The position numbers and the translations under genes are program-made. From contig JAEENM010000126.1 of NCBI GenBank assembly GCA_016283745.1, positions 1 through 50,166 of the forward strand: a DNA stretch of 50,166 nucleotides. The letters are read 5' to 3'. The DNA is from Bacteroidales bacterium (lineage in GTDB: Bacteria > Bacteroidota > Bacteroidia > Bacteroidales > P3). The notes beneath the pieces are model-generated. The model saw only the letters and a program-made list of their open reading frames with translations, was not told the origin of the DNA and ran no database searches. Below, one piece after another: positions 35,501 through 44,374 of this stretch; the stretch's first letter is position 1, and each line of letters starts with the position of its first letter.

Positions 35501-38500
35501 GCAGTATTGGTTCTCGTTAATCGGAGTTACTCTGCGGCGAGCGGTGTCATTGGCGCGGGTCATCTCGTTGGAGAGGTCGGTCCAAGCCTCTATCTCGTAT
35601 GTCCAGTTCTGCAGGTTGGGGAAGAACGGCAGTGTGTTGAATTTGTATATCAACTCGCCTTGTGGCGGAATGGGTGTGGTACAGGTTTCCACCACGGTCT
35701 GCAAGGTACTGTTGTTTGCAGTCTCGCGGACGAGGTAACGTACCGGTATCGAGGTGAGTGTCTGGGAGCCATAGTTCTTGATACGTACTTTAACGGTGTC
35801 GTAGTTCATGTACACCTTTGCTATAGGTTCTGTGACTTCGGCCACAGAGGCGTCATACGGAACAGGGTTGTTCACAAACACATGTATCGGGGCGTAGTAG
35901 CTTGTACAGCCAGTGCTGCTTACCGACGACAGGTAGAAAGTGGTGTCGCGGAAAAGCAGGTCGGGATGACTGTAGGTAGTAGAAGGCACGTAGTTGGACG
36001 GCGAATAGAACGGTGTGGAAATAGAATCCTTGCTCCAACGCAACGGACGTCTCTGCGACTGCGACGCGGTGAGTGTAACGAGGGTGGCGTAAGGAATAGT
36101 CTGGTCGATGCCAACGGGTGTGGCTGGAGTGTGTTTAGAAGTTACGGTAACCGACGCCGTAGTGTCGTTGGTGTAGTTGAGGTCGTGTTGCAGTTTCGCC
36201 CACGAGCGTACCGACAACTGCACATCCATAAGGGTGTCGTAGGGGTACATATCGGCATTGTGGCTGAAGGAAATCTGTCGGGATTGGCCAGTGCCGAGGT
36301 ATATGTTAGTTGTGTCGCTGAAGGTGAATGGTATGTTACGCAACACAACTCCTTGTGAAAGCAGGGTGATCTCGTATCCTATCTCCAACGGATATGCGTT
36401 TGGAATCGCCTTGCGTCCCACATTGGAAACGTTGATGGAGATTGGAACATTCTTCATTCGGCAAGCCGATGTGGTTACTATAGTACTCACTGCCCTAAGG
36501 TCGTAGGCGGGATAGAGTTTGAAATCGCCTGTGCGGCAGTTGTTGGTGGAATCTTCGTCGCCGGTCATCTCAAGACATACTATAACCGATTGGGTGTCGA
36601 TCATGCCGAGCGGCATATTTATATATGTAGTGTCGATGATATATTGTCCCAGTCCTATCTGCGGGATAGTCTCGATGGTGCTTGTAAGATTGGGATGTCC
36701 TACTATCTCGGCATGCCATGTGATGTTGGTCTCGGTATTGCGACCGTTGTTGTAGAAACGGGCTATCACCATAAGCGGGTCGCTCTCTACGGCTGTGGTG
36801 CTTGTAAGTACAGGGTAGATGATGTTGTCCACCGACACATCGTGCTGCAGGTGCGGAATCTCGTGCGCACCAACGCAAGGACGTATGTTCTGAGGACGTT
36901 CGTTGCTGTCGATGTCGATAGTAACCTCGTTGGTGTATTGTCCCGATTCCACGATGGTGGAGTAGGCCAGATGCAGGTCATCGATAGATAAAAAGTAAGG
37001 TATTTTCTTGAACGAATAGGCATCCTGCGAAGTGAAGGCGCGCAAGGCGGTGGTGTCGGCGCGGTTACCCTGCCAATATACGAAAGGCGTACCGTTAGTG
37101 TAGTAGTCGTTGTAGTTCGATGAGCCGATGCTCTGCATCGAATCCACATAGCAGGCATAACCGTTGCGGAAGTTGGAGAAGATGTTGTTCATCAGCTTGA
37201 CGTTGAGGCTGCCCGACACTTCGAAACCGCGCGTCTGTGACGCATAGGAGCCCTCGTCAACCTTGGTGGAGTTGTAGTACACATTAACATAGTTGGAGTT
37301 GTCGATGTGCATACATGCGGAGGTGTTGACTCCGGACATATTGCCCGACAAGGAGGCCATGTTGTTGTACATCCTTATAGGATATTGCGAAGAGCCTGTG
37401 CAGTTCAGTATTTCGATACCCTGACGCGGGGCGGTGTTGGTGCCGTTGCCTTTGAGCACAACTTGGTTGCGCTGCAGGTCGAAAGCTCCGTTGTGGTTGG
37501 CCACCGAGATACCTCTCATCGAAGTGGTTACATCCCTGTTGGAACGCACTTGGTTGTGGGTAATGTCGATGGTGCTGGAGTTTTGCAGACATATGCCGCC
37601 AAACCAGAAGTTGTTGAAACGATTATCGCGGAGAGTGATGTTGTTTACGGCTGTGCCGGTGGCATAATCGTTCAAAGCGTAATAGCCTCCGTTGGTGGCG
37701 TTGCCGCGGAACAGCAGGTTGCCGCAGTTGCCTTGCAACGTTATTGCAGACGAGTTGGTGTTGTTAACCGAAGGTTTAACGGCAATGCTGTCGTTGCGGA
37801 TATAAAGTTTTGACGAGTTGTTTATCACAAGGGCGGTGGCGTAGTCATCGCCAGTGGCGGCCATTGTAATTCCATCTATCGTGATGTTGCTTATATTGTC
37901 GAGTTTCACCACGTAGTTGTCGGCCGCACCAGTAGCGTCGTAAGAAAGAACAACGTCGGAGATGTTGCCGGTGGAGGATTTAATCAGAATGGGTGTGGTG
38001 TCGCTAACGCCTTGAATCTGCGAGAGCAGTATCTGCTCGTTGTAGGTTCCAGGCAGTACCTCGAGGGTTACGCTGTCGCAGATACCGCAGGTGTTGAGGG
38101 CGTTGACAGCGGAGGCGAAATCGGCGAAATATCCGCCGTTGCCTATGGTGCGCGGTGTCTTGTCGAAACAGAACAGCATGCAGCTCTGCATTGTGTCGTT
38201 GGCAGGATAGCCGTCGCCGGTGCATGATACTACGGCGTTGATGCAGTGGTTGCCGGGACCAAACACATAGTTGCCTACCAACACCTCAACAGTGTCGAGG
38301 TAGTTGGCAGTGCCACTCCAGTTGAAGGTGCTTGGTGTGCCGCCGTCCACATCCCACTGGATGGTTGCGTTTTGTATTGTCGAGATACCATAGTTTTTAA
38401 GTATCAGTTTCACAGGCTGGGTTATTCCCGAATTGTTGCCTGCAGGTGCGATGTTGGCCACGCCGAGCAGTGCCACGTCGGTGGAAGGAGCCCCTGTAAC

Positions 38501-41500
38501 ATTGACATAGAACGGCGACATCTGTCCTTCACATCCGTATGTAACAAAACCAAACCTGATGTCGGGGCGATGTGTGCTGCGTCCTGTTACGTTGGTTGCA
38601 GAGCATTGCTCTGTAGTGCTGCTTTGCGAGTACATCACCGATGTGTTGTTTGTCGCTGTGTAGGCAACACTTGCTGATCCCGAAGGCGAAAGCACTGTGT
38701 AGCACACTTGGATAACAACATTCGACACGCCGTCCCAGAAATACGGAGCGTTGAGCTGGTGCTCTACCCAGCCTTTGTTGGCATTTCTGATGGTGAGGTT
38801 GCTCTGCGAGTAAACCTGCGAAACAGGCTGCCAAGTGTTTGCTGTGGAATATGCCGAAATGGAGGTTGTTCCAAGCGATAAAGAATAGTTGGTGAAAGTG
38901 GTGTTACCTGTAAGAGTTCTTACACTGTCGAGGTGGAATGCGATGCTGGCGATAGGACGGTTGGTGTAACCCAACGAACGCATCTCCTCAGCGGTGATAA
39001 GGTACTGTTCCTTGCGGTATTTGATTCCTGAGTGATAGGGCGACGGGTATCCGGTGGCGCTAGTCGCCTCGCTTCTGCCCAATTGTACACCTGTGACGAC
39101 GGTAGAGAGTCCCGATGCATAGAAAGTATCAGTTTGGTAAAGCACAGGAGTTGTGAAAGTGTAGCCAGTGTCCATGGCTGCACCATATTTGTCGTACCAC
39201 ACCAATGTATCGCGCAGATTGGTGGTACGTACGGTGGCAGTTGTAGCGTAGTTTATGGTTTGTGTCGAAGGGGTAACGGTGGGTCTGTCTGGAGTATATA
39301 GCGACATTACCGTTGTGCGACTGGTGTCGTTGCTGCGGTCGGAGTCTTGAGTCAATCCTTCTACCCAAGCGGTGATGGTCATAGTGCGGTCGGCGGTATG
39401 GTTGCTAAGATCGGCGAAACGATTGAAAGTATAGCTCACCGTTTGGTATGAACCAATAGGTGTGAGCACCGTTTCGGCGGGATAGGTGGTGTTGTCCACC
39501 TTGAAACGTACCGAGACGTTGGATGCGGTGTTGTTTCCGAGGTTTGTGAGTGTGATGGTTACAGGCTCGTCGTAAAGCGAACATCCTTGGTTGGGAACCG
39601 ACACATCGGTGATTCCAACGTTGATGGGCGGAACGCCTGTAACTTGTATGTGTACCGACGAGCGGTAGCCTTTACAACCGTTGTCGGGGACAAGGGCGAT
39701 GGAGCTCTCCACCCTACCCAGTGTCATACGGTTGGAGTTGCTGCAGACCACCCATCCGTTTCCAGTATTGTCCAAAGGATTGGTGCGGCGTATGCCGGCA
39801 CTGCTGTTGGTCATCGACACATATCCCGAACAGATGCTGGCAGGGATATGCTGGTTAGCCCAAGCACTTTGGCCGATGATGTTGTTGATAGCCACAGCAT
39901 CTATAAGTCCCTCTCCACGACGTTTGTAGAGCAGTCCCAGACGAGTACTGTACTGTGGTGTGAGTGTCGAGCCAAAGTGGCAAGTTACAGAATCGTTCTG
40001 CGTACCTGCCGAATACTGGAGAACAACGGCGGAGTAAGCGTCGATGGTGATAGAGGGGAAAACATACACTTTGTTGTTGAGCAGAGTGGTGCTGCTGACG
40101 GTCATAAGTGTGTCTCCGCCGATGTTGACGGGGTAGTTGCCAAGGTTGGAGATTTCCACGGCGAAGGTAGTTCCGGTGCTCATCCACGAAGGATAGGGGT
40201 TGGTAACACCGTCGCGGTCCTTGTAAATCTGCACCTCGGTTATCCTTATCTCGGGTTGTTCGTGGAAATGTGCCACGTAGAAAGTGGTGTCGCGGTACAG
40301 ACGGTCGGTGGTGAAAGAGTTGCCTTTGTGGAACGGTGCTGCTCCTATGCTGTCGCTGGTGTACCAATAAACGGAGTCGGAGGATATCACCCGCAGTGTC
40401 TGACGGCTTGCGTAGGGGAAGGAGTGGTTCTGGTTGGGAATTTTAGGCAGCTGGAAGAGAGCAAGAAGCGAGGCATCGAGGGTGTCGTTGGAGTGGTCCA
40501 CCTCCTGAGCAAAGGTAGTCCAGAAACGGAATTGGAACACCGAGTCGGCGCCGTTGCTCTCGGGCGAAAGGTTGGCGGTGTTGGTGAAGGTGTAATGAAT
40601 GGTGTCGCCCGCCGGTATGGCGCGGTTGATACGTTCGGGAGTGGAAGGTGCCTGTCCGGCCATCTGGAACTGAATTGTGGCGGAGCCTGCTGTCACCTCA
40701 TCGGTGCCGGTGTTGCCCACCACCACTTTGAAATGCTCAGCAGTGGATAGCGTACACGACGTTTCGGGGGCAAGCAGCTCGGTAATCTCGTAGTTGTATG
40801 CCAGCGGTGGGAATTCGAAAGCGCCAAGACAGGGAGGATTGGCACGTGCGCCGCCCTCTATGTCGATGTCTGTCTCGGGAATGAACAAGCCCTTGCCTTG
40901 CAGGAAACTGTTGTAGGTGCGCAAGTCGGCAGCATAGGAAGCGAGAAATACGGGGGCAAGGGTAACCGAGGCAGTGTCGCGGGGGACGTAGTTCTGCCAA
41001 TCCTGCCAAAGGGTGGCAAGACCGTTGAACTGGTTGAGCATATACGAAACGGCGTTGTAGTAGTCGTTGTGGTGTATTACGTAAGTGGTATCCTGCAAAG
41101 GATTGAAATTCAAGGTGTAGTTACCCGTACCCATTGTGGTTGCGAAGATATTGTTTATGATACGCACATCGTTGAACCGTCCCGAGCCTCCGATATTAGC
41201 AGCGGAGATGTTGGTACGGTTTGGTATGTTGAGGTTCACGGCGTTGTAAACGAAGCTGAGTTTCTTCACATCGGTAACATCCACCGGCGAGTTGAAGATG
41301 CCCGTGGAGGCGTTGCTTGCCGATTCAACCATATTGTTGGCAAAAATGGCATTCTTGGTGCTGTAGCCCACCACGCCCGAAATCTTAAGGCCGTAAGCTC
41401 CGTTAGGCGAGAAAATCCTGTTTCGTGTGAAAAGTACCGAGTCGTAGCAGTAGGTAACCGAGACCACTGCCGAGGAATTGTTCTGTGTGCCGTAGAAATA

Positions 41501-44047
41501 GTTGGAGTCGATAACTGGGGAGTTCTGTTTTTCGAGGCGCAGAGCCACGTTTTTAGGCATGTCAAAATATGAGTAGCGAACAACGTTACCTATGGAGAGG
41601 TTGTTGGTGTCGCGGCCCACCATTTGCAGAGCCGTGGCGCCACCGCGGAAATAACATCTGTCGATGGTGATGTTGCTCATGCTGTTGCTGTTGACCAAAT
41701 ATGTGAGACCTGCTGTGGTGCTGTCGATAAACTGGCAACGTGTGAGTGTGCAGTGGTGGCTGTTTTGCGAGAAACGCACCAGTGCCGCGGTGCTGCCTGC
41801 CGCACGACGTGAAGTCTCGAAACGTATGCCGTTGAAGGTAACGTATGCCGAGCTGTCCATATTCAGGGCGCAGGCTTGGTCGTTGGGGACGCGTATCACC
41901 ACCGAATTGGAGTCGCCGTTGAGAGGCTGGAAAGTGATGACACTCGAGGCCGAAACGCCCACAACAGGCGGCATCACCATCTGCTGGTTGTAGATGCCGG
42001 GAGCGACATTCACCGTAAGGTTGTCGTTAACGCCGCAGCGGTATAGGGCTTCGAGGAACTCGTCGATGGTGTTGTAGTCGGGGTTGGTGCCGCCAATCTG
42101 TCGTGTGCCAGCCATCGGACCGTCGCAGGCTATAAAGGTTGTGGAAGCGGTGTCGTTGTACGGCTCGTGGTCGCGGAAACGCTGTCCGGCAACGGTCATG
42201 GAGTCGGATGTCCAAGCGGTGATATGTTTGAAACCTTTGGTGAAGACCTCGGTACTGGTAACTGTTACCGCGGTGTCAGAAAGTCCTGCGAGGGTTCCCA
42301 TCCAGTTGAAGCTCTGCACCGCATTGTTGTCCACTTTGAAGAAAATGGTTGTCCCGTTGACGGGATTGGTGCCGTAGTTGCGGAGTTTCACCACTATCGG
42401 AGTCTGTGTGTTGGCCGATGTCAACTGCGCCGGCGAGACTATGGAGTCGATGCCGAGGTCGAGTTTCAGAGGCTGGTTTTCCACCATGGTGAAACGCAGG
42501 TTAGGCCTTTCGGCACTCATACTTCCTGCTGTTGTTACCGACGCAAGGTTGCACCCATGCATACCGCTCGTGCCGCCGATGGTAAGATACAGCGAGTTTT
42601 TGTCCATAGCGGTCGGGAACATCTTGATACCTGTGGCAGTAACATCCGTAGTGTTGTCGTAGCACATAGCTATAAGCAAATCCTGACCGGCGTAGTAGAA
42701 CGAGTCGATGGCTATCTCACCCCAACGGTTGGTACGATATTCGGTGGTTATGTTGCCGCTGAAGACGGTGGTCATATCGCCGGTATAGAATTCGTTGGAT
42801 GACGAGGTGGTATGCGTTGTGTCGACGTTGAGCATCTTTATGGTCAGACTTGAGATATTGGTATTGCCGCCCGATGCCGGCTGGTAGGCCAATTTGGTGA
42901 TGGTGCCGTAGGTGTAGCCTGCCGCGAGCATTGTGGCTCGGTCGTAAACATACTCCATTTGGGCGTCGGCCTTGTTGGCAAACGGATGGTCGGTGGAAAC
43001 GGTGGTTGTCCCCGAAAATAGCGGTGTTTCGTTGTTCACTCCGCGCACACAGCGATAATAGGCAAATGCAGCTTCGTTGGCAGGATAAGTTATGTAGTTC
43101 TGATTGGGGGTGGAATCCTTGGCCATTATGCGGTAGCTAACCAAAGTGTCGTAGCCGCAGAAGGGAATATATCCTTCGTACTCAGACACTGTGCCGGAGA
43201 TTTTGTGCATATTTGTACGATACTCCTGCGAGTAGCCAAGTTTGTAGATGATGTAGATGGAGTCGTCGTTCATGCCCTGCAATGCAGTGGTGGATATATC
43301 GGCAGCGATGCGCATATCTCGGCTGTAGGGTATCTCCATCAATGTGGGGCAGGAAAGCATGTGCAGCTGTGGCGTAGTCATCGACGAGGCACTGGCTTTC
43401 ACCACAATGTTGTCGATATACCATCCATCGAATTTCTCTACTGATGAGTTTCTGAGTTGAGGCAGTACAAAGCGGATTATTATTTTTCGGTTCGACGGCT
43501 GAACGCCGTTGAAGAACGAGCTAAGTTTGAAACGCTCCTTTTTCCACCAGTTGTTGGTAGGGGTGGTGTTCTGAAGGGCATCCCACGAGGCGGAGTATGC
43601 CATATCCGAGAAAAATCCGTTGAGTTCATAGTCTCTGGAGCCGCCGCCCCAGTCCATATCGTAGTTGGAACCTGTAAGTGTAGTCCAGTTGGTCTGGTGT
43701 GCGAGACGCACCTGTATCATACCTCCCGAAGGCGGGTTTAAAAACGACTGCGCTTTCACTTTGCAGATATGCATAAATTCAAGGGTTGCGTACTGCAGGT
43801 CGGGCTGGTCGCTGAGGTCGATGGTGTCGAGGGTGATTATAGCTTCGTCGTTGGTACTCAGGTCAAGATGTATAGAGCGGTGTCCGCCGGAGAAAAGAAC
43901 GGTGTCGGTACTCACATTTCCGGAACTTGTATATCCCGCAGTATCGGTAGTCTCGAAACTCTGAGAATATCGTGTATAAATCTGAGATTTTGCAGGAATG
44001 CACATAAACAATCCTACAACAGTTATCAATAATGCACGCTTTTTCAT
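32561..44047 (-). CDS. Giant (3828-residue) modular secreted surface protein with a T9SS sorting domain
   Basis: A signal peptide (1-21, MKKRALLITVVGLFMCIPAKS) is followed by an N-terminal MAM/choice-of-anchor-like domain (about 25-220). Then come a CARDB-like region (about 524-640), a right-handed beta-helix module opening with IGGTNPDYNTIDEFLEALYRCG (about 650-1080), an Ig-like segment (about 1205-1262), a lamin-tail-like domain (about 1265-1402) and more CARDB-like units. A second copy of the anchor-like, CARDB and beta-helix set lies at about 1649-2390 (IGNGGYFADFASAVNALNTCG at about 1965). Next are an Ig-like segment, a GEVED-type domain (about 2846-3000; AYIDWNRDGVFE, GEIQDYLVC), further CARDB-like repeats, and a type A T9SS domain (about 3744-3828; YQNSPNPFREATEIGFSLPNDG). 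No catalytic domain is visible. It is probably an adhesive or structural surface protein exported by the Por system. It has its own promoter and terminator. Confidence 0.93.
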   Translation of the reverse strand: MKKRALLITVVGLFMCIPAKSQIYTRYSQSFETTDTAGYTSSGNVSTDTVLFSGGHRSIHLDLSTNDEAIITLDTIDLSDQPDLQYATLEFMHICKVKAQSFLNPPSGGMIQVRLAHQTNWTTLTGSNYDMDWGGGSRDYELNGFFSDMAYSASWDALQNTTPTNNWWKKERFKLSSFFNGVQPSNRKIIIRFVLPQLRNSSVEKFDGWYIDNIVVKASASSMTTPQLHMLSCPTLMEIPYSRDMRIAADISTTALQGMNDDSIYIIYKLGYSQEYRTNMHKISGTVSEYEGYIPFCGYDTLVSYRIMAKDSTPNQNYITYPANEAAFAYYRCVRGVNNETPLFSGTTTVSTDHPFANKADAQMEYVYDRATMLAAGYTYGTITKLAYQPASGGNTNISSLTIKMLNVDTTHTTSSSNEFYTGDMTTVFSGNITTEYRTNRWGEIAIDSFYYAGQDLLIAMCYDNTTDVTATGIKMFPTAMDKNSLYLTIGGTSGMHGCNLASVTTAGSMSAERPNLRFTMVENQPLKLDLGIDSIVSPAQLTSANTQTPIVVKLRNYGTNPVNGTTIFFKVDNNAVQSFNWMGTLAGLSDTAVTVTSTEVFTKGFKHITAWTSDSMTVAGQRFRDHEPYNDTASTTFIACDGPMAGTRQIGGTNPDYNTIDEFLEALYRCGVNDNLTVNVAPGIYNQQMVMPPVVGVSASSVITFQPLNGDSNSVVIRVPNDQACALNMDSSAYVTFNGIRFETSRRAAGSTAALVRFSQNSHHCTLTRCQFIDSTTAGLTYLVNSNSMSNITIDRCYFRGGATALQMVGRDTNNLSIGNVVRYSYFDMPKNVALRLEKQNSPVIDSNYFYGTQNNSSAVVSVTYCYDSVLFTRNRIFSPNGAYGLKISGVVGYSTKNAIFANNMVESASNASTGIFNSPVDVTDVKKLSFVYNAVNLNIPNRTNISAANIGGSGRFNDVRIINNIFATTMGTGNYTLNFNPLQDTTYVIHHNDYYNAVSYMLNQFNGLATLWQDWQNYVPRDTASVTLAPVFLASYAADLRTYNSFLQGKGLFIPETDIDIEGGARANPPCLGAFEFPPLAYNYEITELLAPETSCTLSTAEHFKVVVGNTGTDEVTAGSATIQFQMAGQAPSTPERINRAIPAGDTIHYTFTNTANLSPESNGADSVFQFRFWTTFAQEVDHSNDTLDASLLALFQLPKIPNQNHSFPYASRQTLRVISSDSVYWYTSDSIGAAPFHKGNSFTTDRLYRDTTFYVAHFHEQPEIRITEVQIYKDRDGVTNPYPSWMSTGTTFAVEISNLGNYPVNIGGDTLMTVSSTTLLNNKVYVFPSITIDAYSAVVLQYSAGTQNDSVTCHFGSTLTPQYSTRLGLLYKRRGEGLIDAVAINNIIGQSAWANQHIPASICSGYVSMTNSSAGIRRTNPLDNTGNGWVVCSNSNRMTLGRVESSIALVPDNGCKGYRSSVHIQVTGVPPINVGITDVSVPNQGCSLYDEPVTITLTNLGNNTASNVSVRFKVDNTTYPAETVLTPIGSYQTVSYTFNRFADLSNHTADRTMTITAWVEGLTQDSDRSNDTSRTTVMSLYTPDRPTVTPSTQTINYATTATVRTTNLRDTLVWYDKYGAAMDTGYTFTTPVLYQTDTFYASGLSTVVTGVQLGRSEATSATGYPSPYHSGIKYRKEQYLITAEEMRSLGYTNRPIASIAFHLDSVRTLTGNTTFTNYSLSLGTTSISAYSTANTWQPVSQVYSQSNLTIRNANKGWVEHQLNAPYFWDGVSNVVIQVCYTVLSPSGSASVAYTATNNTSVMYSQSSTTEQCSATNVTGRSTHRPDIRFGFVTYGCEGQMSPFYVNVTGAPSTDVALLGVANIAPAGNNSGITQPVKLILKNYGISTIQNATIQWDVDGGTPSTFNWSGTANYLDTVEVLVGNYVFGPGNHCINAVVSCTGDGYPANDTMQSCMLFCFDKTPRTIGNGGYFADFASAVNALNTCGICDSVTLEVLPGTYNEQILLSQIQGVSDTTPILIKSSTGNISDVVLSYDATGAADNYVVKLDNISNITIDGITMAATGDDYATALVINNSSKLYIRNDSIAVKPSVNNTNSSAITLQGNCGNLLFRGNATNGGYYALNDYATGTAVNNITLRDNRFNNFWFGGICLQNSSTIDITHNQVRSNRDVTTSMRGISVANHNGAFDLQRNQVVLKGNGTNTAPRQGIEILNCTGSSQYPIRMYNNMASLSGNMSGVNTSACMHIDNSNYVNVYYNSTKVDEGSYASQTRGFEVSGSLNVKLMNNIFSNFRNGYACYVDSMQSIGSSNYNDYYTNGTPFVYWQGNRADTTALRAFTSQDAYSFKKIPYFLSIDDLHLAYSTIVESGQYTNEVTIDIDSNERPQNIRPCVGAHEIPHLQHDVSVDNIIYPVLTSTTAVESDPLMVIARFYNNGRNTETNITWHAEIVGHPNLTSTIETIPQIGLGQYIIDTTYINMPLGMIDTQSVIVCLEMTGDEDSTNNCRTGDFKLYPAYDLRAVSTIVTTSACRMKNVPISINVSNVGRKAIPNAYPLEIGYEITLLSQGVVLRNIPFTFSDTTNIYLGTGQSRQISFSHNADMYPYDTLMDVQLSVRSWAKLQHDLNYTNDTTASVTVTSKHTPATPVGIDQTIPYATLVTLTASQSQRRPLRWSKDSISTPFYSPSNYVPSTTYSHPDLLFRDTTFYLSSVSSTGCTSYYAPIHVFVNNPVPYDASVAEVTEPIAKVYMNYDTVKVRIKNYGSQTLTSIPVRYLVRETANNSTLQTVVETCTTPIPPQGELIYKFNTLPFFPNLQNWTYEIEAWTDLSNEMTRANDTARRRVTPINENQYCTPTVSDTSGLDISRVTFANIDNAIPAMGRKYVNFVNFDNPLMDPVKLHRGTRDTLMITCETFKKINDSTTKAFVTAYIDWNRDGVFEMIGERLFGDSILARQTIKHAVRVPTTVPLGCMRMRIILQEGGTGVANPCVTNIQQGEIQDYLVCISERPDTDIAIMRILSPDDAIIDHHNPQQQIMLKLANLGSSTIDTVDIAYSYTNDSGMVRGNYLWTGSLASNAFATVTLPAYTFPVGSTEFSAQATTRGDQDLTNNTVGRIFHRFHVVTLIYTDDFEVSDMLFAPQGTNGYNRNLWQRGTPNKDHFAGTTSGSMAWVTDTVSPITVTGYGNISYLYTPIIDIAQIKPDTIRFNLAAQFVSGSYMYMEYLNYLGKWVRFGNESDTLPWYTSPDGFNATHNYYQFQYPLSRVSNDFSQEVQLRFVFLAGTKARTLDGCAIDDLEIGRAKRAIDAGVIAIQLAASEPQFGQSIAPRVIVRNFGYDTLRSIEIAYHPEGSALPRKARWTGALPPDQILMYRFTSSPFIVQRTMPDTFTICAYTILDDDIYTSNDSTCTAYGLIPLQNDAGMVSILSPGEIVVPSDSLPISVRIKNFGSNTITNMPITYKFNTTVVTETIDFMALTGNPLMPLESFNYTFARKVRAPLGNSILDVYTGLSGDDYIYNDTLTRHISAAINQVDLRATEVVLCEYDHNFVTVELAIDNLGARRAENFTVGYYYDNDTSTLVTETCYTTIPALGRGYHIFNAQMPQRPAAYSAVTAFLSIPNDINTGNDTTSTFGTTFTDLEAVKVFVEENENPSCRVFLQVKNVGNLITSTPITLRAIINGTEVTGRSNRNLYPGVSYNLELTGQVPKSSSHQYSGSATVTIAYDNNTANNQTTVVERSNYVGLPVADNSTLQLYQNSPNPFREATEIGFSLPNDGDVRFFVINTLGEMVYQNNAFYAAGEHTITLDKGKLSAGTYYYGIEFEGQRLMRKMIFQK

Positions 44048-44143
44048 ATATGTTTGCGTTTGTTTATCTTTCTGTTTTATAATAATTTATCACTATCGCC
44101 AAGAGGCTTTTCAGCCGTTTCCCGACAATAGAAAAATAACTTG

Positions 44144-44175
44144 CAAAGATAACGTTTTTTTTGCAAATTTCCAAA
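44144..44175 (-). promoter_or_regulatory. Promoter of the giant surface protein gene
   Basis: On the minus strand, TTTG (complement of 44172-44175), a 20-bp spacer and TATCTTTG (complement of 44144-44151). This implies a leader of about 90 nt. Confidence 0.75.
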
Positions 44176-44316
44176 TTTATATGTGTTTTAGTTTTTTTCT
44201 TCCATTCCAATTTTTTTTAAAACACATAAAAAATTCACCAATCAAAATGAAAACGACAATAACTTTACCGAATTTAAACTATTGTTTGAGAGGGAAAAAC
44301 AGATGAACTATCATTT

Positions 44317-44331
44317 TGCAACCCGGTTGCA
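44317..44331. promoter_or_regulatory. Candidate operator palindrome upstream of the metal ATPase
   Basis: TGCAAC-CCG-GTTGCA is a perfect 6-bp inverted repeat with a 3-nt centre. It lies in the -33 to -7 interval of the ATPase promoter, ending 12 bp before the -7 box. A Fur-family gene lies directly after the ATPase, making a metal-responsive repressor site plausible. The size and symmetry fit a dimeric regulator; the identity of the regulator is inference. Confidence 0.5.
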
Positions 44332-44343
44332 CGAAAATCATAG

Positions 44344-44351
44344 TAATTTTG
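44344..44351 (+). promoter_or_regulatory. -7 box of the metal ATPase gene
   Basis: TAATTTTG lies 23 bp upstream of the chosen ATG at 44375 and inside the longer open reading frame, which argues against the upstream start. No TTTG at 19-20 bp is seen, suggesting a regulated promoter. Confidence 0.55.
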
Positions 44352-44374
44352 CAAAATCAAAAAACACTATTACC

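Larger units (their letters stand above)
44048..44374. other. Divergent promoter region, giant protein gene and metal ATPase gene
   Basis: These 327 bp are AT-rich and carry a full promoter for the minus-strand giant gene (44144-44175). Toward the ATPase they carry a palindrome (44317-44331) and a -7 box (44344-44351). Nothing else is recognisable. Confidence 0.75.

Noticed and set aside
39587..40750. 387-codon antisense frame in the giant surface protein gene
   Set aside because: Shadow frame within a single continuous 3828-codon gene with signal peptide and T9SS tail.
44282..44374. Upstream extension of the metal ATPase gene
   Set aside because: Holds the palindrome and the -7 box, so it is regulatory sequence; the shortened protein starts at the first membrane helix.
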